A DNA stretch of 64,000 nt from contig JAVGWX010000007.1 in the NCBI GenBank assembly GCA_036924085.1, positions 73,795,948 to 73,859,947 of the forward strand. Direction: 5' to 3'. Every line of letters begins with the position of its first letter. The first letter of the stretch is position 1. Source of the DNA: Ariolimax columbianus. Taxonomy: Eukaryota; Mollusca; Gastropoda; Stylommatophora; Arionidae. This document shows, piece after piece, positions 20,156 through 29,236 of this stretch. Position numbers and translations under genes: made by a program. The notes below the pieces were generated by a model. It did not search any database. It saw only the letters and a list, made by a program, of their open reading frames with translations, and was not told where the DNA came from.

Positions 20156-21301
20156 TTAATATAAATAGTCTTCTATTTTTATGTCGTTATCTAGGATGTC
20201 TGTCATCGACGGAGGGCTGCTTCCTGAATCCTCGTCGTCGACCAGGATGTGCCAGGCTGGTGTGGCATTCTCCAGGCTGGAGTCGTATTTGTTGTCTTCT
20301 GTTGCTATCTGTTCTGTTTCTTTTGTTTGAGTGTTTATTTGTTTCTGTGGGGTCGCCCTGCTCTGTTGCGCTGTCTGTTGAGTCTGTTTCTGTGGGGTTT
20401 TCTTGACGGGGCTGCTTGTCTGCTGGGTCTGCTTCTGTGGGGATGTCTTGACGGGGCTTCGTGTCTTTTGTTTCTGTGGAGTCCCATTGTTGTTGTTGTG
20501 CGTTATGTTTTTTCGTTTTCGTGCGTGTTCAACGATTGTAAAACCGTCTTCTGTTGTTTTTGGTGTTTTGACTGGCTCTGGTTCTTGTTGTGGTGCTGTT
20601 GTCGGGTGTGTTACCGTCGGTGGTGGTGCTGGTGTGCGCTGTTCTGGAATGTTAGGGTTTCTGCTGGTCTGTGTTTTATTGTTCTTTTTTTGGCACTGGC
20701 TCGACCAATGCGTATCTTCTCCGCAGTGGTCGCATGGGGTACGCCGTCCTGTTAGAGTTACCCATAACTTCCAGGTGGTGTTTATGCCACCTTTCAAGTT
20801 TGCGTGGGCGTAGTGGGGGATTGGTTGTTTTGTGGGCTGATACCAAAAGTCCCACTTATCTAAACAGTTCTTCTGCTGCTTTACTCGGACTTCTTCGTCC
20901 CCTGTGGCTGCTGCGACGATTTTTTTTATAGCCTCTGGCTTCACAGTCAGGGGTGCCCAGTGGACGACTCCCTTGGACTTAATCTTGTCGGAATGCTCTA
21001 TCAGCACAGAGATTTTCGGGTTGTCCCACTCAAAGGTCACGGCATCTAATCTTTGATAGTGCTGGATGTGTGCCGATTGTGTCAGATAGGCACAAAAAAC
21101 TCTGGGGTCGGAGAATCTACCGATCCCCACAACTCCATTTGGGCCAACTCCGGCTGGCCCCACCAAAATACTATGTATCAGATGGTAAGATGTTTTAAAA
21201 GCTTGCTGTCCGGAGACAGTAATCACCAGTGTTCCTTCTTTATGGATCTCATCATCCTGTACAAAATCCTCTGAGTTGAAATCAATGTACAAATCTGCCA
21301 T
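20156..21301 (-). CDS. A2 ORF1: gag-like RNA-binding protein with CCHC knuckle
   Basis: 381 residues from MADLYIDFNS. The knuckle CDHCGEDTHWSSQC is identical to A1. Relative to A1 I count about eight amino-acid changes (for example T to S in KISVLIE, K to Q in WYQPTK, and several in the SPVK/TPQK tail) but dozens of silent changes. The protein sequence has therefore been conserved while the DNA drifted. The excess of divergence here, compared with ORF2 of the same element, is the main sign that A1 or A2 is a mosaic. Confidence 0.87.
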   Translation of the reverse strand: MADLYIDFNSEDFVQDDEIHKEGTLVITVSGQQAFKTSYHLIHSILVGPAGVGPNGVVGIGRFSDPRVFCAYLTQSAHIQHYQRLDAVTFEWDNPKISVLIEHSDKIKSKGVVHWAPLTVKPEAIKKIVAAATGDEEVRVKQQKNCLDKWDFWYQPTKQPIPHYAHANLKGGINTTWKLWVTLTGRRTPCDHCGEDTHWSSQCQKKNNKTQTSRNPNIPEQRTPAPPPTVTHPTTAPQQEPEPVKTPKTTEDGFTIVEHARKRKNITHNNNNGTPQKQKTRSPVKTSPQKQTQQTSSPVKKTPQKQTQQTAQQSRATPQKQINTQTKETEQIATEDNKYDSSLENATPAWHILVDDEDSGSSPPSMTDILDNDIKIEDYLY

Positions 21302-21419
21302 TATTCTGAATCGGAACAAGTAACACTCACACACACACAAAGAAAAAAACGTGGAAACACGAAGCTACTCCTTTTCGAAAAACACTGCTGCTTACCGAAA
21401 ACACGTCCGCTCACTGGAA

Positions 21420-21430
21420 AACTAGACAAG
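21420..21430. repeat. Family A target-site copy, right outer
   Basis: AACTAGACAAG at the 5' edge of A2. Joining 10420 to this copy predicts the empty site. Confidence 0.85.
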
Positions 21431-21856
21431 CAACTGGCAGAAGACAACACTGGCTGCTCCTGTAGCTGTTAATAGTAAGGTTAGAGTTAGCATATATGCT
21501 GATGCCTGTTTAAGTTAGCTCTGTTGTGGTGACAGCGACTAGCATATTGTTTTTAAAATGAATTTAATAATATTCATAAAATGCAAATAAATGTTAAAAA
21601 TTTCCGAAAGGTAAATTTCGAATGGTATGCTCCATTATACGCACCCTTAACTATTATAAATATTTGCTTTATTTTCATGTAATTATTAAATGATTTATAT
21701 TATTGTAGTGCATTTATTACATCCCTTTCTTTTGAATACATTGCCCTTATGACGAAGTAATCATTGTCCGTGTAAATACAGTTCACTACTAGGCCGTGAA
21801 ACTGTTATCTAGCTAATCGAAGATCATGTGCTGAAAGTTGTTTATGGTTAAGCGTG
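21431..21856. other. AT-rich spacer between the two arrays, no gene seen
   Basis: 426 bp of AT-rich sequence separating family A (minus strand) from family B (plus strand). The 5' ends of the two arrays face each other across it. No motif or repeat recognised. Confidence 0.5.
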
Positions 21857-21873
21857 CTTATATTCCGTGTGTG
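21857..21873. repeat. Family B target-site copy, left outer
   Basis: The 17-mer CTTATATTCCGTGTGTG. It recurs at 38870-38886 (B3/B4), 44566-44582 (B4/B5) and 50208-50224 (after B5), always following the element 3' end ...CCCTTAAAAT. It is absent at the B1/B2 and B2/B3 junctions. Confidence 0.88.
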
Positions 21874-21983
21874 AGGGCGGACGCGTTTGCGATCTGCTCT
21901 CGCCTTGTGTGATTTCTGAGGTGCTTTTTGGACTGTGTTTTTTTTTTGTTTGTTGGTGTTGATTCCTGTATCGGTGGTTCAGG

Positions 21984-23153
21984 ATGAATTCAGGAATGGG
22001 CGTGCTGGATGAAGTCATGGAGTTCGATGGCCCGGACACTTTTATGGATGACGGCGCTGTGTTCCGCAAGGGCACATTGAGGATCACTGTCACTGGCGAG
22101 ATGTCAGCCAGCCTGAGGCCGCATGAGATGGCAAGCATCATGGCCGGACCAGTGGGCATTGGGCCCTCGGGAGTCATCGCCATTTGCAGATTTGCAGACC
22201 CCCGAGTGTGGTATGTGCGGCTGACCCAGTCAGCCCACATATTACACTTTAAGAGCCTTCACGGCAAAAAGGTGGAGTGCATGACTCCAAAGCTCTCACT
22301 GAGCATTGAACACCAGGAGCAGGAGAGAGAGAGAGGTGTGCTCAACTGGGTGCCCGAAACCACGAAAGTGGAGTCGGTAAAGGCAGTGGTCAAAAAAATA
22401 ACCAGAGACCAGAACGCCGAGGTGTTCCCCCAGAGGAACATCTCGGACAAGTGGGTCTTTGCCTACAAAAAAAGCCAAATAGAGGTACCCCACTACGTGA
22501 CCGTCAAGTTCCGGAGTGGGGACGCCAAGCCAATAAGGTTGTGGGTGACCATAACCGGCCGCCGCACCCCCTGTGAGACATGCGGGGAAGTGACACACTG
22601 GACCAGCCAGTGCAACAAAAGGAGACGGCAAGATATCATAAGAGAGGCTGAGCGACAGCCAAAACCAAAGCTGGCTGAAGCTCAGCCTCCACCACCTCCA
22701 TCCTTCGCTGAGGAGCACCCCGCCACCTCGGATGATGGGTACACCGAGGTGGACCGGAAAAGAAGGAGAAAGAGAAGTTCGAGGAAGAGGAGTTCCTCTC
22801 CTCCAGCCTCCAAAATGGGGACCGGAACCACACCACCGGCCCCCGAAGAAACGGCCCTAGAAGCCGAGCCAGAGACCCTGCCAGAGCCCGTTCCGGAACC
22901 GACCCCAGAACCGGGATCGGCTCCAGAACCGTCACCGGAGCCGTCACCAGAGCCGTCGCCGGAACCGTCACCAGAGCCGTCACAGGAGCGGACAGACAGC
23001 GTTGGTCCGGTGTCCCCGCCAAGTCGGGACACCGACGACCAGATGTCTCCCATGCCCTCAGTGAGGCTGGAAGACATCAGCTCAGACGACGGCGACCCGG
23101 AGCGTCTGCTCTGGACAACAATGATGGACGGGCTGGAGCTGGGCAAGGACTGA
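21984..23153 (+). CDS. B1 ORF1: gag-like protein, CCHC knuckle, PEPS-repeat tail
   Basis: 389 residues. The N-terminal region (about 25-190) aligns by eye with family A ORF1: GTLRITVTG, AGPVGIGPSGVIAICRFADP, LTQSAHI, LNWVPETTKVESVKAVV, RLWVTITGRRTPC. The zinc knuckle is C197, C200, H205, C210. It is followed by a basic KRRRKRSSRKRSS-type patch, probably nuclear-localising or RNA-binding, and an acidic PEP/PEPS-repeat tail quite unlike the basic tail of family A. Compared with B2-B4 it has R4G, N6G, S16G, T25A, K33R, K45R and N72D, all explained by A-to-G changes. The knuckle is untouched, so it may still work, but the first 75 residues are altered at conserved sites. Confidence 0.88.
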   Translation: MNSGMGVLDEVMEFDGPDTFMDDGAVFRKGTLRITVTGEMSASLRPHEMASIMAGPVGIGPSGVIAICRFADPRVWYVRLTQSAHILHFKSLHGKKVECMTPKLSLSIEHQEQERERGVLNWVPETTKVESVKAVVKKITRDQNAEVFPQRNISDKWVFAYKKSQIEVPHYVTVKFRSGDAKPIRLWVTITGRRTPCETCGEVTHWTSQCNKRRRQDIIREAERQPKPKLAEAQPPPPPSFAEEHPATSDDGYTEVDRKRRRKRSSRKRSSSPPASKMGTGTTPPAPEETALEAEPETLPEPVPEPTPEPGSAPEPSPEPSPEPSPEPSPEPSQERTDSVGPVSPPSRDTDDQMSPMPSVRLEDISSDDGDPERLLWTTMMDGLELGKD

Positions 23154-23202
23154 GTAGTCACCCAACCACAAAAGGGATGCTCACGTCCTTGTCCAGCGGT
23201 CA

Positions 23203-23376
23203 ATGCTGACATTTAATTTTGTTTGCAAAGACGCCTGGCAGGAGCTTCCACAGACTTCTAGAGACAAAAAACTTTGTGTGTACGAATTTAGTGTAGATGT
23301 GAATTTGTTTAAATGCGGTGGTGTGACTATAACAAGTGTGTTAATTTATTGTTATCTTTGTTATTATTACTGTTAC

Positions 23377-23410
<34 letters not shown>

Positions 23411-23619
23411 GTTATTATCCTTATTATGTGTCAGCAGTGCTCGCCCACCCAAGTGGGCGACCATCGTATAGTCCCCAGAATTTGTTGTTTTTTACATTGT
23501 TTTTTATTTTCGTATGTTTCCCCCTACATGTATTTCAGTATCCCCATCTGACCCTAGTCAGTGGAGAGCTGTCGCCCCGACAGGCCCAATACTATGTATC
23601 CGTCCAATGTCTACACTAG
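23203..23619 (+). other. Spacer ORF overlapping ORF2 start, family B (doubtful coding)
   Basis: A 138-codon open frame, with a tyrosine run from a TAT repeat, whose TAG stop falls 10 bases past the first base of the ORF2 ATG (23607). The frame is open in all five copies (also 28833-29249, 34463-34879, 40216-40632, 45890-46291). In B5 an inserted T is offset by a later loss, restoring the frame. However, most substitutions between B1 and B5 change amino acids. It could matter for reinitiation at ORF2, or be chance. Confidence 0.22.
23442..23459 (+). promoter_or_regulatory. Spacer stem-loop upstream of ORF2
   Basis: A perfect 7-bp GC-rich stem (CGCCCAC / GTGGGCG) with a four-base loop, about 150 bases before the ORF2 ATG. 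It is kept in all B copies; B5 changes only the loop (CCGA for CCAA). A role in ORF2 translation or RNA packaging is conjecture. Confidence 0.4.
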
Positions 23620-26600
23620 GCTCCATACACATTATTTCTATTAATATTAACGGATTAAAACAGAAACAACAACACGTAGTCAACATAATAAAGAAATATA
23701 AACCGGATTTCCTTTTTTTACAAGAAACACACATACACGAAATCATACACGCAAAACAAATCACAACAACACTAGGCTTAAAAAATAGTTGGTTTAGTTT
23801 AGGACAACACACAGGCGTAGCCATTCTACAAACATCTGACGAATGGATAGTCTCACATAGTCACAGGGATACAGAGGGCAGAATACAGATAGTACAGGTA
23901 CACAATACACACGACAGTACAGACAAACACACTTTAATTAACATTTACGCCCCAGCACAACCTCTACAACAAACACCCTTTTATGAGAATCTAATAAAAA
24001 CAATAGAACAACATTTTAAAAATCAAAACATGATACTTGCTGGGGATTTCAATTGCACACTAAGTAACTTAGACACATCACGTACACATACAAGTAAAAC
24101 ACGAACAACAAGTTTAGAAATAATGTTAGACAAAAATAACCTTATAGACGCATACAGGAACACTTACCCTAATGGAACAGACACGACTCATACAACCCAC
24201 TCACAGCACGGTACAACACACACTAGAATTGATAGGATTTACACACCAAAAACATACACAGTTAATGAAATACACCACATAGACACAACCCCCTTTACAG
24301 ACCACAAAGCAGTAGCTATTATAGTTAACGGCACACACATATCAAATAGTCACACACAATCACAACACTGGAAATTCAACAATTCACTACTTAATAACAA
24401 CAAATTTGTAAAAACCATATCCAATTTAATAAGAGATCTCACAGAACACCTACCAGACACAGACCTAAACAGTTATTGGGATTTAATTAAAAGCACAATC
24501 AGGGACCGCACACAGACAATTTCAAAACAAATACACAGAAATACAAAACGCAATAGACAGATCATTGAAGATGCTATAAAAATGACAAAATTAATTGATA
24601 AAAACTTACCCCAAATTCAACTTTTACAGGACGAATTAGACAAAATCGATAATTATAAACTACAAGGGGCCCAATTAAGAGCTAAAATACCAATACTTTT
24701 ACAGGAAAACCCTACACAACAGTACCTAGCGGTAGAACAGAACATACAACGTTCACGACAAATACACAAAATCAAGGGACCAACAGGACAAATTTTAACT
24801 GAACCCCACGAAATACGACAGACCTTTCATGACTACTACACGACGTTGTATTCTGCAGAGAATACCACGCACACTGAGTGCGGAAAATTTTCTGAGTATA
24901 CAAAGCAGTTGAGTGACACAGACAGGGATGCCATTAGTACACCCCTGTCTTTAATTGACTTAAAAAACTCACTCGACTCCTTTCAGAAAAACAAAAGCCC
25001 AGGCTCTGACGGCTTGACCGTCGAGTTCTACATAACCTTCTTTGACAGTATTGGACCCACCCTTTTAAAAGTTTTAAATGAAGCATTTGAAACAGGCGAA
25101 TTGCCAAATAGCCTTAACGAAGCTTACATTACACTGATCCCTAAACCGGACAGTGACAAGCTAGAGGCCAAAAACTACAGACCAATTTCTCTCCTGAACG
25201 TAGACTACAAAATTCTGACCAAAGCCCTCACACTAAAGATTAGACCCTTTATGCAACATCTAGTACATAAAGACCAACAATGTAGCGTAAAGGATAGGAA
25301 AATCAGTAAACATGCACATTTCCTACGAGACATTATACAATATACTAGCGACAAAAACATACAAGCTGCAATCCTCTCAATTGACCAAGAAAAAGCTTTC
25401 GACAGAGTCTCACATTCTTTTCTCCACGAAATTTTAAAGAAAAATAACATTGGGGAATACCTTACCAACTGGATAAAAATAATATATAAGAGACCCGAAA
25501 GCAAAATAATGATTAATCATCAGTTAACAGATAGTTTCTCCCTAACAAGATCAGTCAGGCAAGGGTGTCCGCTGTCCCCAACACTATATACCCTAGTCTT
25601 GGAGCCCCTATTAGAGAAGATTAGACAGGACCCAACAATAGTAGGGACCCATGTACCGGGGTCTGGGGAACAAAAATTAATAGCTTACGCGGACGATACC
25701 GCTTTCTTTCCATCCAATAGTAGGTCAATTCAAAAAATCCTAAACACCTTCACACAATTCGGCACAGAAAGCGGATCCAAAATTAATATCCCCAAATCAT
25801 CCATAATGGGGATTGGCAAGTGGACAAATAAATTCGATTTTCCATTTCAATTAAATCAAGTAAACAAAATTAAAATATATGGAATAATATACCCTGCAAA
25901 TCCACTTGACCCTAATAAAGAAATATGGGAGAAAATTACTGTTAATATTAAAAACATCCTCAAAAAATTTGAATACAAAATTACAACAATATTTGGGCGC
26001 AGTATAATAGTTAACTCAGTTATAATACCCAAAATAATATATGTCGCAAACATATTATGCCCACCCCTAACAACAATCAAAGATATAAATAAAGCAGTTA
26101 GAAGCTTCATATTCCGCAACACAATACATAATATCCAATCGAAAACATTAATGCAAGGAAAAAATCGAGGGGGGATCGCCCTACAAGACACAACAATTAA
26201 AATACAATCACTAAGAATAAAATTTGTACAAGAAATCATAAAATACCCTAATGAATACCCACTATCCCATTATTATTTAGGACTAAGGATAACTAAATTA
26301 TGCAAGTTAAATAACAATATCCCACACTGCTTTACAAAAATACCAATGTTCTACAAACAATGCATTAGACACATTACAGGAAACGAAACATTACTCACAC
26401 AAAAACCAGACACGATTTACAAAAAACTTATATTATTACAGGAACCCCCACTTAAAGATAGGATTAAACGAGGATACGGGTATTTTATAACTAATTACAC
26501 ACATAACTTTTGTAATCTACACAACATTAAAGTATCACCACACATTAAAGAAGTTACTTACAGACTAATTTTCGGAACAACACCAATACGTAAACAAACT

Positions 26601-26966
26601 CAAACCCAGCTAGGACACGTAACACAAAAATGCCATCTTTGCAACAGAAACATACAAGAAACAGAAAATCATTTATTCTACCTTTGTAAAGTAGTCAGCA
26701 CAACACTAGGTAAAATTAGACAAATAATGAGCAAATTTATTAAAATAAAAGTAGACATGTTTAGAGCCATAATGCTTCATACACTTCCATGGACAGACAG
26801 AGACACACAAAACAAACTCTTAACAATACTGGCAGAGTTCAGATATTTAGTATGGACCTGTCGGTGCAGAGCTCTCTACCACGGGCACACTTTTAACCCA
26901 GGCAGCTTTCTATCTTTATTTATGGGGATGAGTAGGTTCTTTGCCCAGATGTTTCACGATCTGTGA
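23607..26966 (+). CDS. B1 ORF2: endonuclease / reverse transcriptase
   Basis: 1119 residues from MSTLGSIH. The frame is open 31 codons further upstream in B1-B4, but in B5 it is open only from this ATG, which decides the start. Endonuclease: N13 in SININGL, E40 in LQETH, GDFN at 146-149, D232-H233 in FTDHKAV. Reverse transcriptase: about residues 440-720, with KSPGSDGLTVEFY, YRPISLLNVDYKILT, IDQEKAFDRVSH, SVRQGCPLSPTLY, and YADD at 694-697. The C-terminal knuckle is C1009, C1012, H1022, C1027. No RNase H. The sequence TGTATTTCAG lies at 23529-23538, upstream of the start. The protein is identical in B1, B2 and B4. Confidence 0.93.
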   Translation: MSTLGSIHIISININGLKQKQQHVVNIIKKYKPDFLFLQETHIHEIIHAKQITTTLGLKNSWFSLGQHTGVAILQTSDEWIVSHSHRDTEGRIQIVQVHNTHDSTDKHTLINIYAPAQPLQQTPFYENLIKTIEQHFKNQNMILAGDFNCTLSNLDTSRTHTSKTRTTSLEIMLDKNNLIDAYRNTYPNGTDTTHTTHSQHGTTHTRIDRIYTPKTYTVNEIHHIDTTPFTDHKAVAIIVNGTHISNSHTQSQHWKFNNSLLNNNKFVKTISNLIRDLTEHLPDTDLNSYWDLIKSTIRDRTQTISKQIHRNTKRNRQIIEDAIKMTKLIDKNLPQIQLLQDELDKIDNYKLQGAQLRAKIPILLQENPTQQYLAVEQNIQRSRQIHKIKGPTGQILTEPHEIRQTFHDYYTTLYSAENTTHTECGKFSEYTKQLSDTDRDAISTPLSLIDLKNSLDSFQKNKSPGSDGLTVEFYITFFDSIGPTLLKVLNEAFETGELPNSLNEAYITLIPKPDSDKLEAKNYRPISLLNVDYKILTKALTLKIRPFMQHLVHKDQQCSVKDRKISKHAHFLRDIIQYTSDKNIQAAILSIDQEKAFDRVSHSFLHEILKKNNIGEYLTNWIKIIYKRPESKIMINHQLTDSFSLTRSVRQGCPLSPTLYTLVLEPLLEKIRQDPTIVGTHVPGSGEQKLIAYADDTAFFPSNSRSIQKILNTFTQFGTESGSKINIPKSSIMGIGKWTNKFDFPFQLNQVNKIKIYGIIYPANPLDPNKEIWEKITVNIKNILKKFEYKITTIFGRSIIVNSVIIPKIIYVANILCPPLTTIKDINKAVRSFIFRNTIHNIQSKTLMQGKNRGGIALQDTTIKIQSLRIKFVQEIIKYPNEYPLSHYYLGLRITKLCKLNNNIPHCFTKIPMFYKQCIRHITGNETLLTQKPDTIYKKLILLQEPPLKDRIKRGYGYFITNYTHNFCNLHNIKVSPHIKEVTYRLIFGTTPIRKQTQTQLGHVTQKCHLCNRNIQETENHLFYLCKVVSTTLGKIRQIMSKFIKIKVDMFRAIMLHTLPWTDRDTQNKLLTILAEFRYLVWTCRCRALYHGHTFNPGSFLSLFMGMSRFFAQMFHDL

Positions 26967-27296
26967 ATTTTCTGGGCAGGACCTACGGACTGCCTGGGGG
27001 AAGAAAAATATAGATATATATATGGATTTTCGTACGAGTGAGTGTGAACGAGAATGTATGGTATGTGTAAGTGAACACACGGGTACTAGGACGAGAATAT
27101 TGATGTAAATAGTGTGTATGCCTGTACATGTGGATAAACGTGTATGCATGAGTACCCATGTGTGTGGGAGAATCAGTAATGTATGGAAAGTTGTATGCAG
27201 AAGTGATGGATGTATGAAGATAAATGTTTTTTAGACAGAGATGCCTCTGTGTGAATATGCGTGTTTGTGTATACGAGTGTACATATGTATGCATGT

Positions 27297-27389
27297 TTGT
27301 TTGTTTGTTTGTTTGTTTGTTGTTTTGTTTTTTTTTTGTTTTTTTTTTTTTTTTGTTTTTTTTTGTTTTTTTTTTTTTTGTTTTTTTTT
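27297..27389. repeat. TTTG / poly(T) tract in B1 3' UTR
   Basis: TTTG repeats followed by interrupted T runs. The equivalent tracts (32927-33019, 38557-38705, 44310-44400, 49970-50032) differ in length and interruptions between otherwise near-identical copies. That reflects slippage or sequencing error, so these are the least reliable bases of the array. Confidence 0.8.
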
Positions 27390-27613
27390 ATGTTGTTGTT
27401 GTTGTTGTAAATAACATGTAAAAATACATTATACTATTCATGTGATTGTTTTTTTTTTGCTCTGGTTGCATTTTGTACAAAAACTCATTGAAAGTTAATG
27501 ACAATATGTAAATACAAAATGCGCCATTGAAGCGGAAATAAAACCCTTAAAATCTTTTTGGACTGTGTTTTTTTTTTGTTTGTTGGTGTTGATTCCTGTA
27601 TCGGTGGTTCAGG

Positions 27614-28783
27614 ATGAATTCAAGAATGAACGTGCTGGATGAAGTCATGGAGTTCGATAGCCCGGACACTTTTATGGATGACGGCACTGTGTTCCGCAAG
27701 GGCACATTGAAAATCACTGTCACTGGCGAGATGTCAGCCAGCCTGAAGCCACATGAGATGGCAAGCATCATGGCCGGACCAGTGGGCATTGGGCCCTCGG
27801 GAGTCATCGCCATTTGCAGATTTGCAAACCCCCGAGTGTGGTATGTGCGGCTGACCCAGTCAGCCCACATATTACACTTTAAGAGCCTTCACGGCAAAAA
27901 GGTGGAGTGCATGACTCCAAAGCTCTCACTGAGCATTGAACACCAGGAGCAGGAGAGGGAGAGAGGTGTGCTCAACTGGGTGCCCGAAACCACGAAAGTG
28001 GAGTCGGTAAAGGCAGTGGTCAAAAAAATAACCAGAGACCAGAACGCCGAGGTGTTCCCCCAGAGGAACATCTCGGACAAGTGGGTCTTTGCCTACAAAA
28101 AAAGCCAAATAGAGGTACCCCACTACGTGACCGTCAAGTTCCGGAGTGGGGACGCCAAGCCAATAAGGTTGTGGGTGACCATAACCGGCCGCCGCACCCC
28201 CTGTGAGACATGCGGGGAAGTGACACACTGGACCAGCCAGTGCAACAAAAGGAGACGGCAAGATATCATAAGAGAGGCTGAGCGACAGCCAAAACCAAAG
28301 CTGGCTGAAGCTCAGCCTCCACCACCTCCATCCTTCGCTGAGGAGCACCCCGCCACCTCGGATGATGGGTACACCGAGGTGGACCGGAAAAGAAGGAGAA
28401 AGAGAAGTTCGAGGAAGAGGAGTTCCTCTCCTCCAGCCTCCAAAATGGGGACCGGAACCACACCACCGGCCCCCGAAGAAACGGCCCTAGAAGCCGAGCC
28501 AGAGACCCTGCCAGAGCCCGTTCCGGAACCGACCCCAGAACCGGGATCGGCTCCAGAACCGTCACCGGAGCCGTCACCAGAGCCGTCGCCGGAACCGTCA
28601 CCAGAGCCGTCACAGGAGCGGACAGACAGCGTTGGTCCGGTGTCCCCGCCAAGTCGGGACACCGACGACCAGATGTCTCCCATGCCCTCAGTGAGGCTGG
28701 AAGACATCAGCTCAGACGACGGCGACCCGGAGCGTCTGCTCTGGACAACAATGATGGACGGGCTGGAGCTGGGCAAGGACTGA
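27614..28783 (+). CDS. B2 ORF1: gag-like protein
   Basis: 389 residues beginning MNSRMNVLDE. At the N-terminal positions where B1 differs it agrees with B5 (R4, N6, S16, T25, K33, K45, N72), so B2 carries the ancestral state. Knuckle and PEPS tail are as in B1. Only about 60 bases separate the start from the fusion with B1, so any promoter in the missing UTR part is lost. Confidence 0.87.
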   Translation: MNSRMNVLDEVMEFDSPDTFMDDGTVFRKGTLKITVTGEMSASLKPHEMASIMAGPVGIGPSGVIAICRFANPRVWYVRLTQSAHILHFKSLHGKKVECMTPKLSLSIEHQEQERERGVLNWVPETTKVESVKAVVKKITRDQNAEVFPQRNISDKWVFAYKKSQIEVPHYVTVKFRSGDAKPIRLWVTITGRRTPCETCGEVTHWTSQCNKRRRQDIIREAERQPKPKLAEAQPPPPPSFAEEHPATSDDGYTEVDRKRRRKRSSRKRSSSPPASKMGTGTTPPAPEETALEAEPETLPEPVPEPTPEPGSAPEPSPEPSPEPSPEPSPEPSQERTDSVGPVSPPSRDTDDQMSPMPSVRLEDISSDDGDPERLLWTTMMDGLELGKD

Positions 28784-29006
28784 GTAGTCACCCAACCACA
28801 AAAGGGATGCTCACGTCCTTGTCCAGCGGTCAATGCTGACATTTAACTTTGTTTGCAAAGACGCCTGGCAGGAGCTTCCACAGACTTCTAGAGACAAAAA
28901 ACTTTGTGTGTACGAATTTAGTGTAGATGTGAATTTGTTTAAATGCGGTGGTGTGACTATAACAAGTGTGTTAATTTATTGTTATCTTTGTTATTATTAC
29001 TGTTAC

Positions 29007-29040
<34 letters not shown>

Positions 29041-29236
29041 GTTATTATCCTTATTATGTGTCAGCAGTGCTCGCCCACCCAAGTGGGCGACCATCGTATA
29101 GTCCCCAGAATTTGTTGTTTTTTACATTGTTTTTTATTTTCGTATGTTTCCCCCTACATGTATTTCAGTATCCCCATCTGACCCTAGTCAGTGGAGAGCT
29201 GTCGCCCCGACAGGCCCAATACTATGTATCCGTCCA

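Larger units (their letters stand above)
15922..21419 (-). mobile_element. Tx1-like non-LTR retrotransposon A2, full length and intact
   Basis: Head-to-tail with A1. It has the same order of parts: 5' UTR 21302-21419, ORF1, spacer, ORF2, and a 3' UTR with an internal poly(A) longer than in A1 (about 16052-16108 as poly(T)). A2 is not a simple duplicate of A1. ORF2 differs at only about ten bases, almost all silent, but ORF1 differs much more (about 17 of 105 bases in the stretch 15481-15585). The two copies therefore trace to different parent elements or are mosaics. Confidence 0.88.
21874..27554 (+). mobile_element. Tx1-like non-LTR retrotransposon B1, full length and intact
   Basis: Short 5' UTR (21874-21983), ORF1, ~450-bp spacer, ORF2, and a 3' UTR with TTTG and poly(T) tracts (about 27297-27389), a GTT run and a terminal AATAAA (27537-27542), ending ...CCCTTAAAATC without a poly(A) tail. 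The last bases resemble the family A 3' end (AATAAA, then TTAAAA-C). It is near-identical to B2-B4 except at the 5' end, where eleven positions between 21920 and 22197 carry G and the other copies carry A. Confidence 0.9.

Noticed and set aside
10432..21419. A1 and A2 as a simple tandem duplication
   Set aside because: ORF1 differs by many silent changes while ORF2 hardly differs, and each element is bounded by the target word. Independent insertion with mosaicism fits better.
22296..23212. Long minus-strand open frames opposite ORF1 in B1-B5
   Set aside because: They are antisense shadows of the GC-rich, PEPS-repeat coding region; they repeat with each copy and show no domain.
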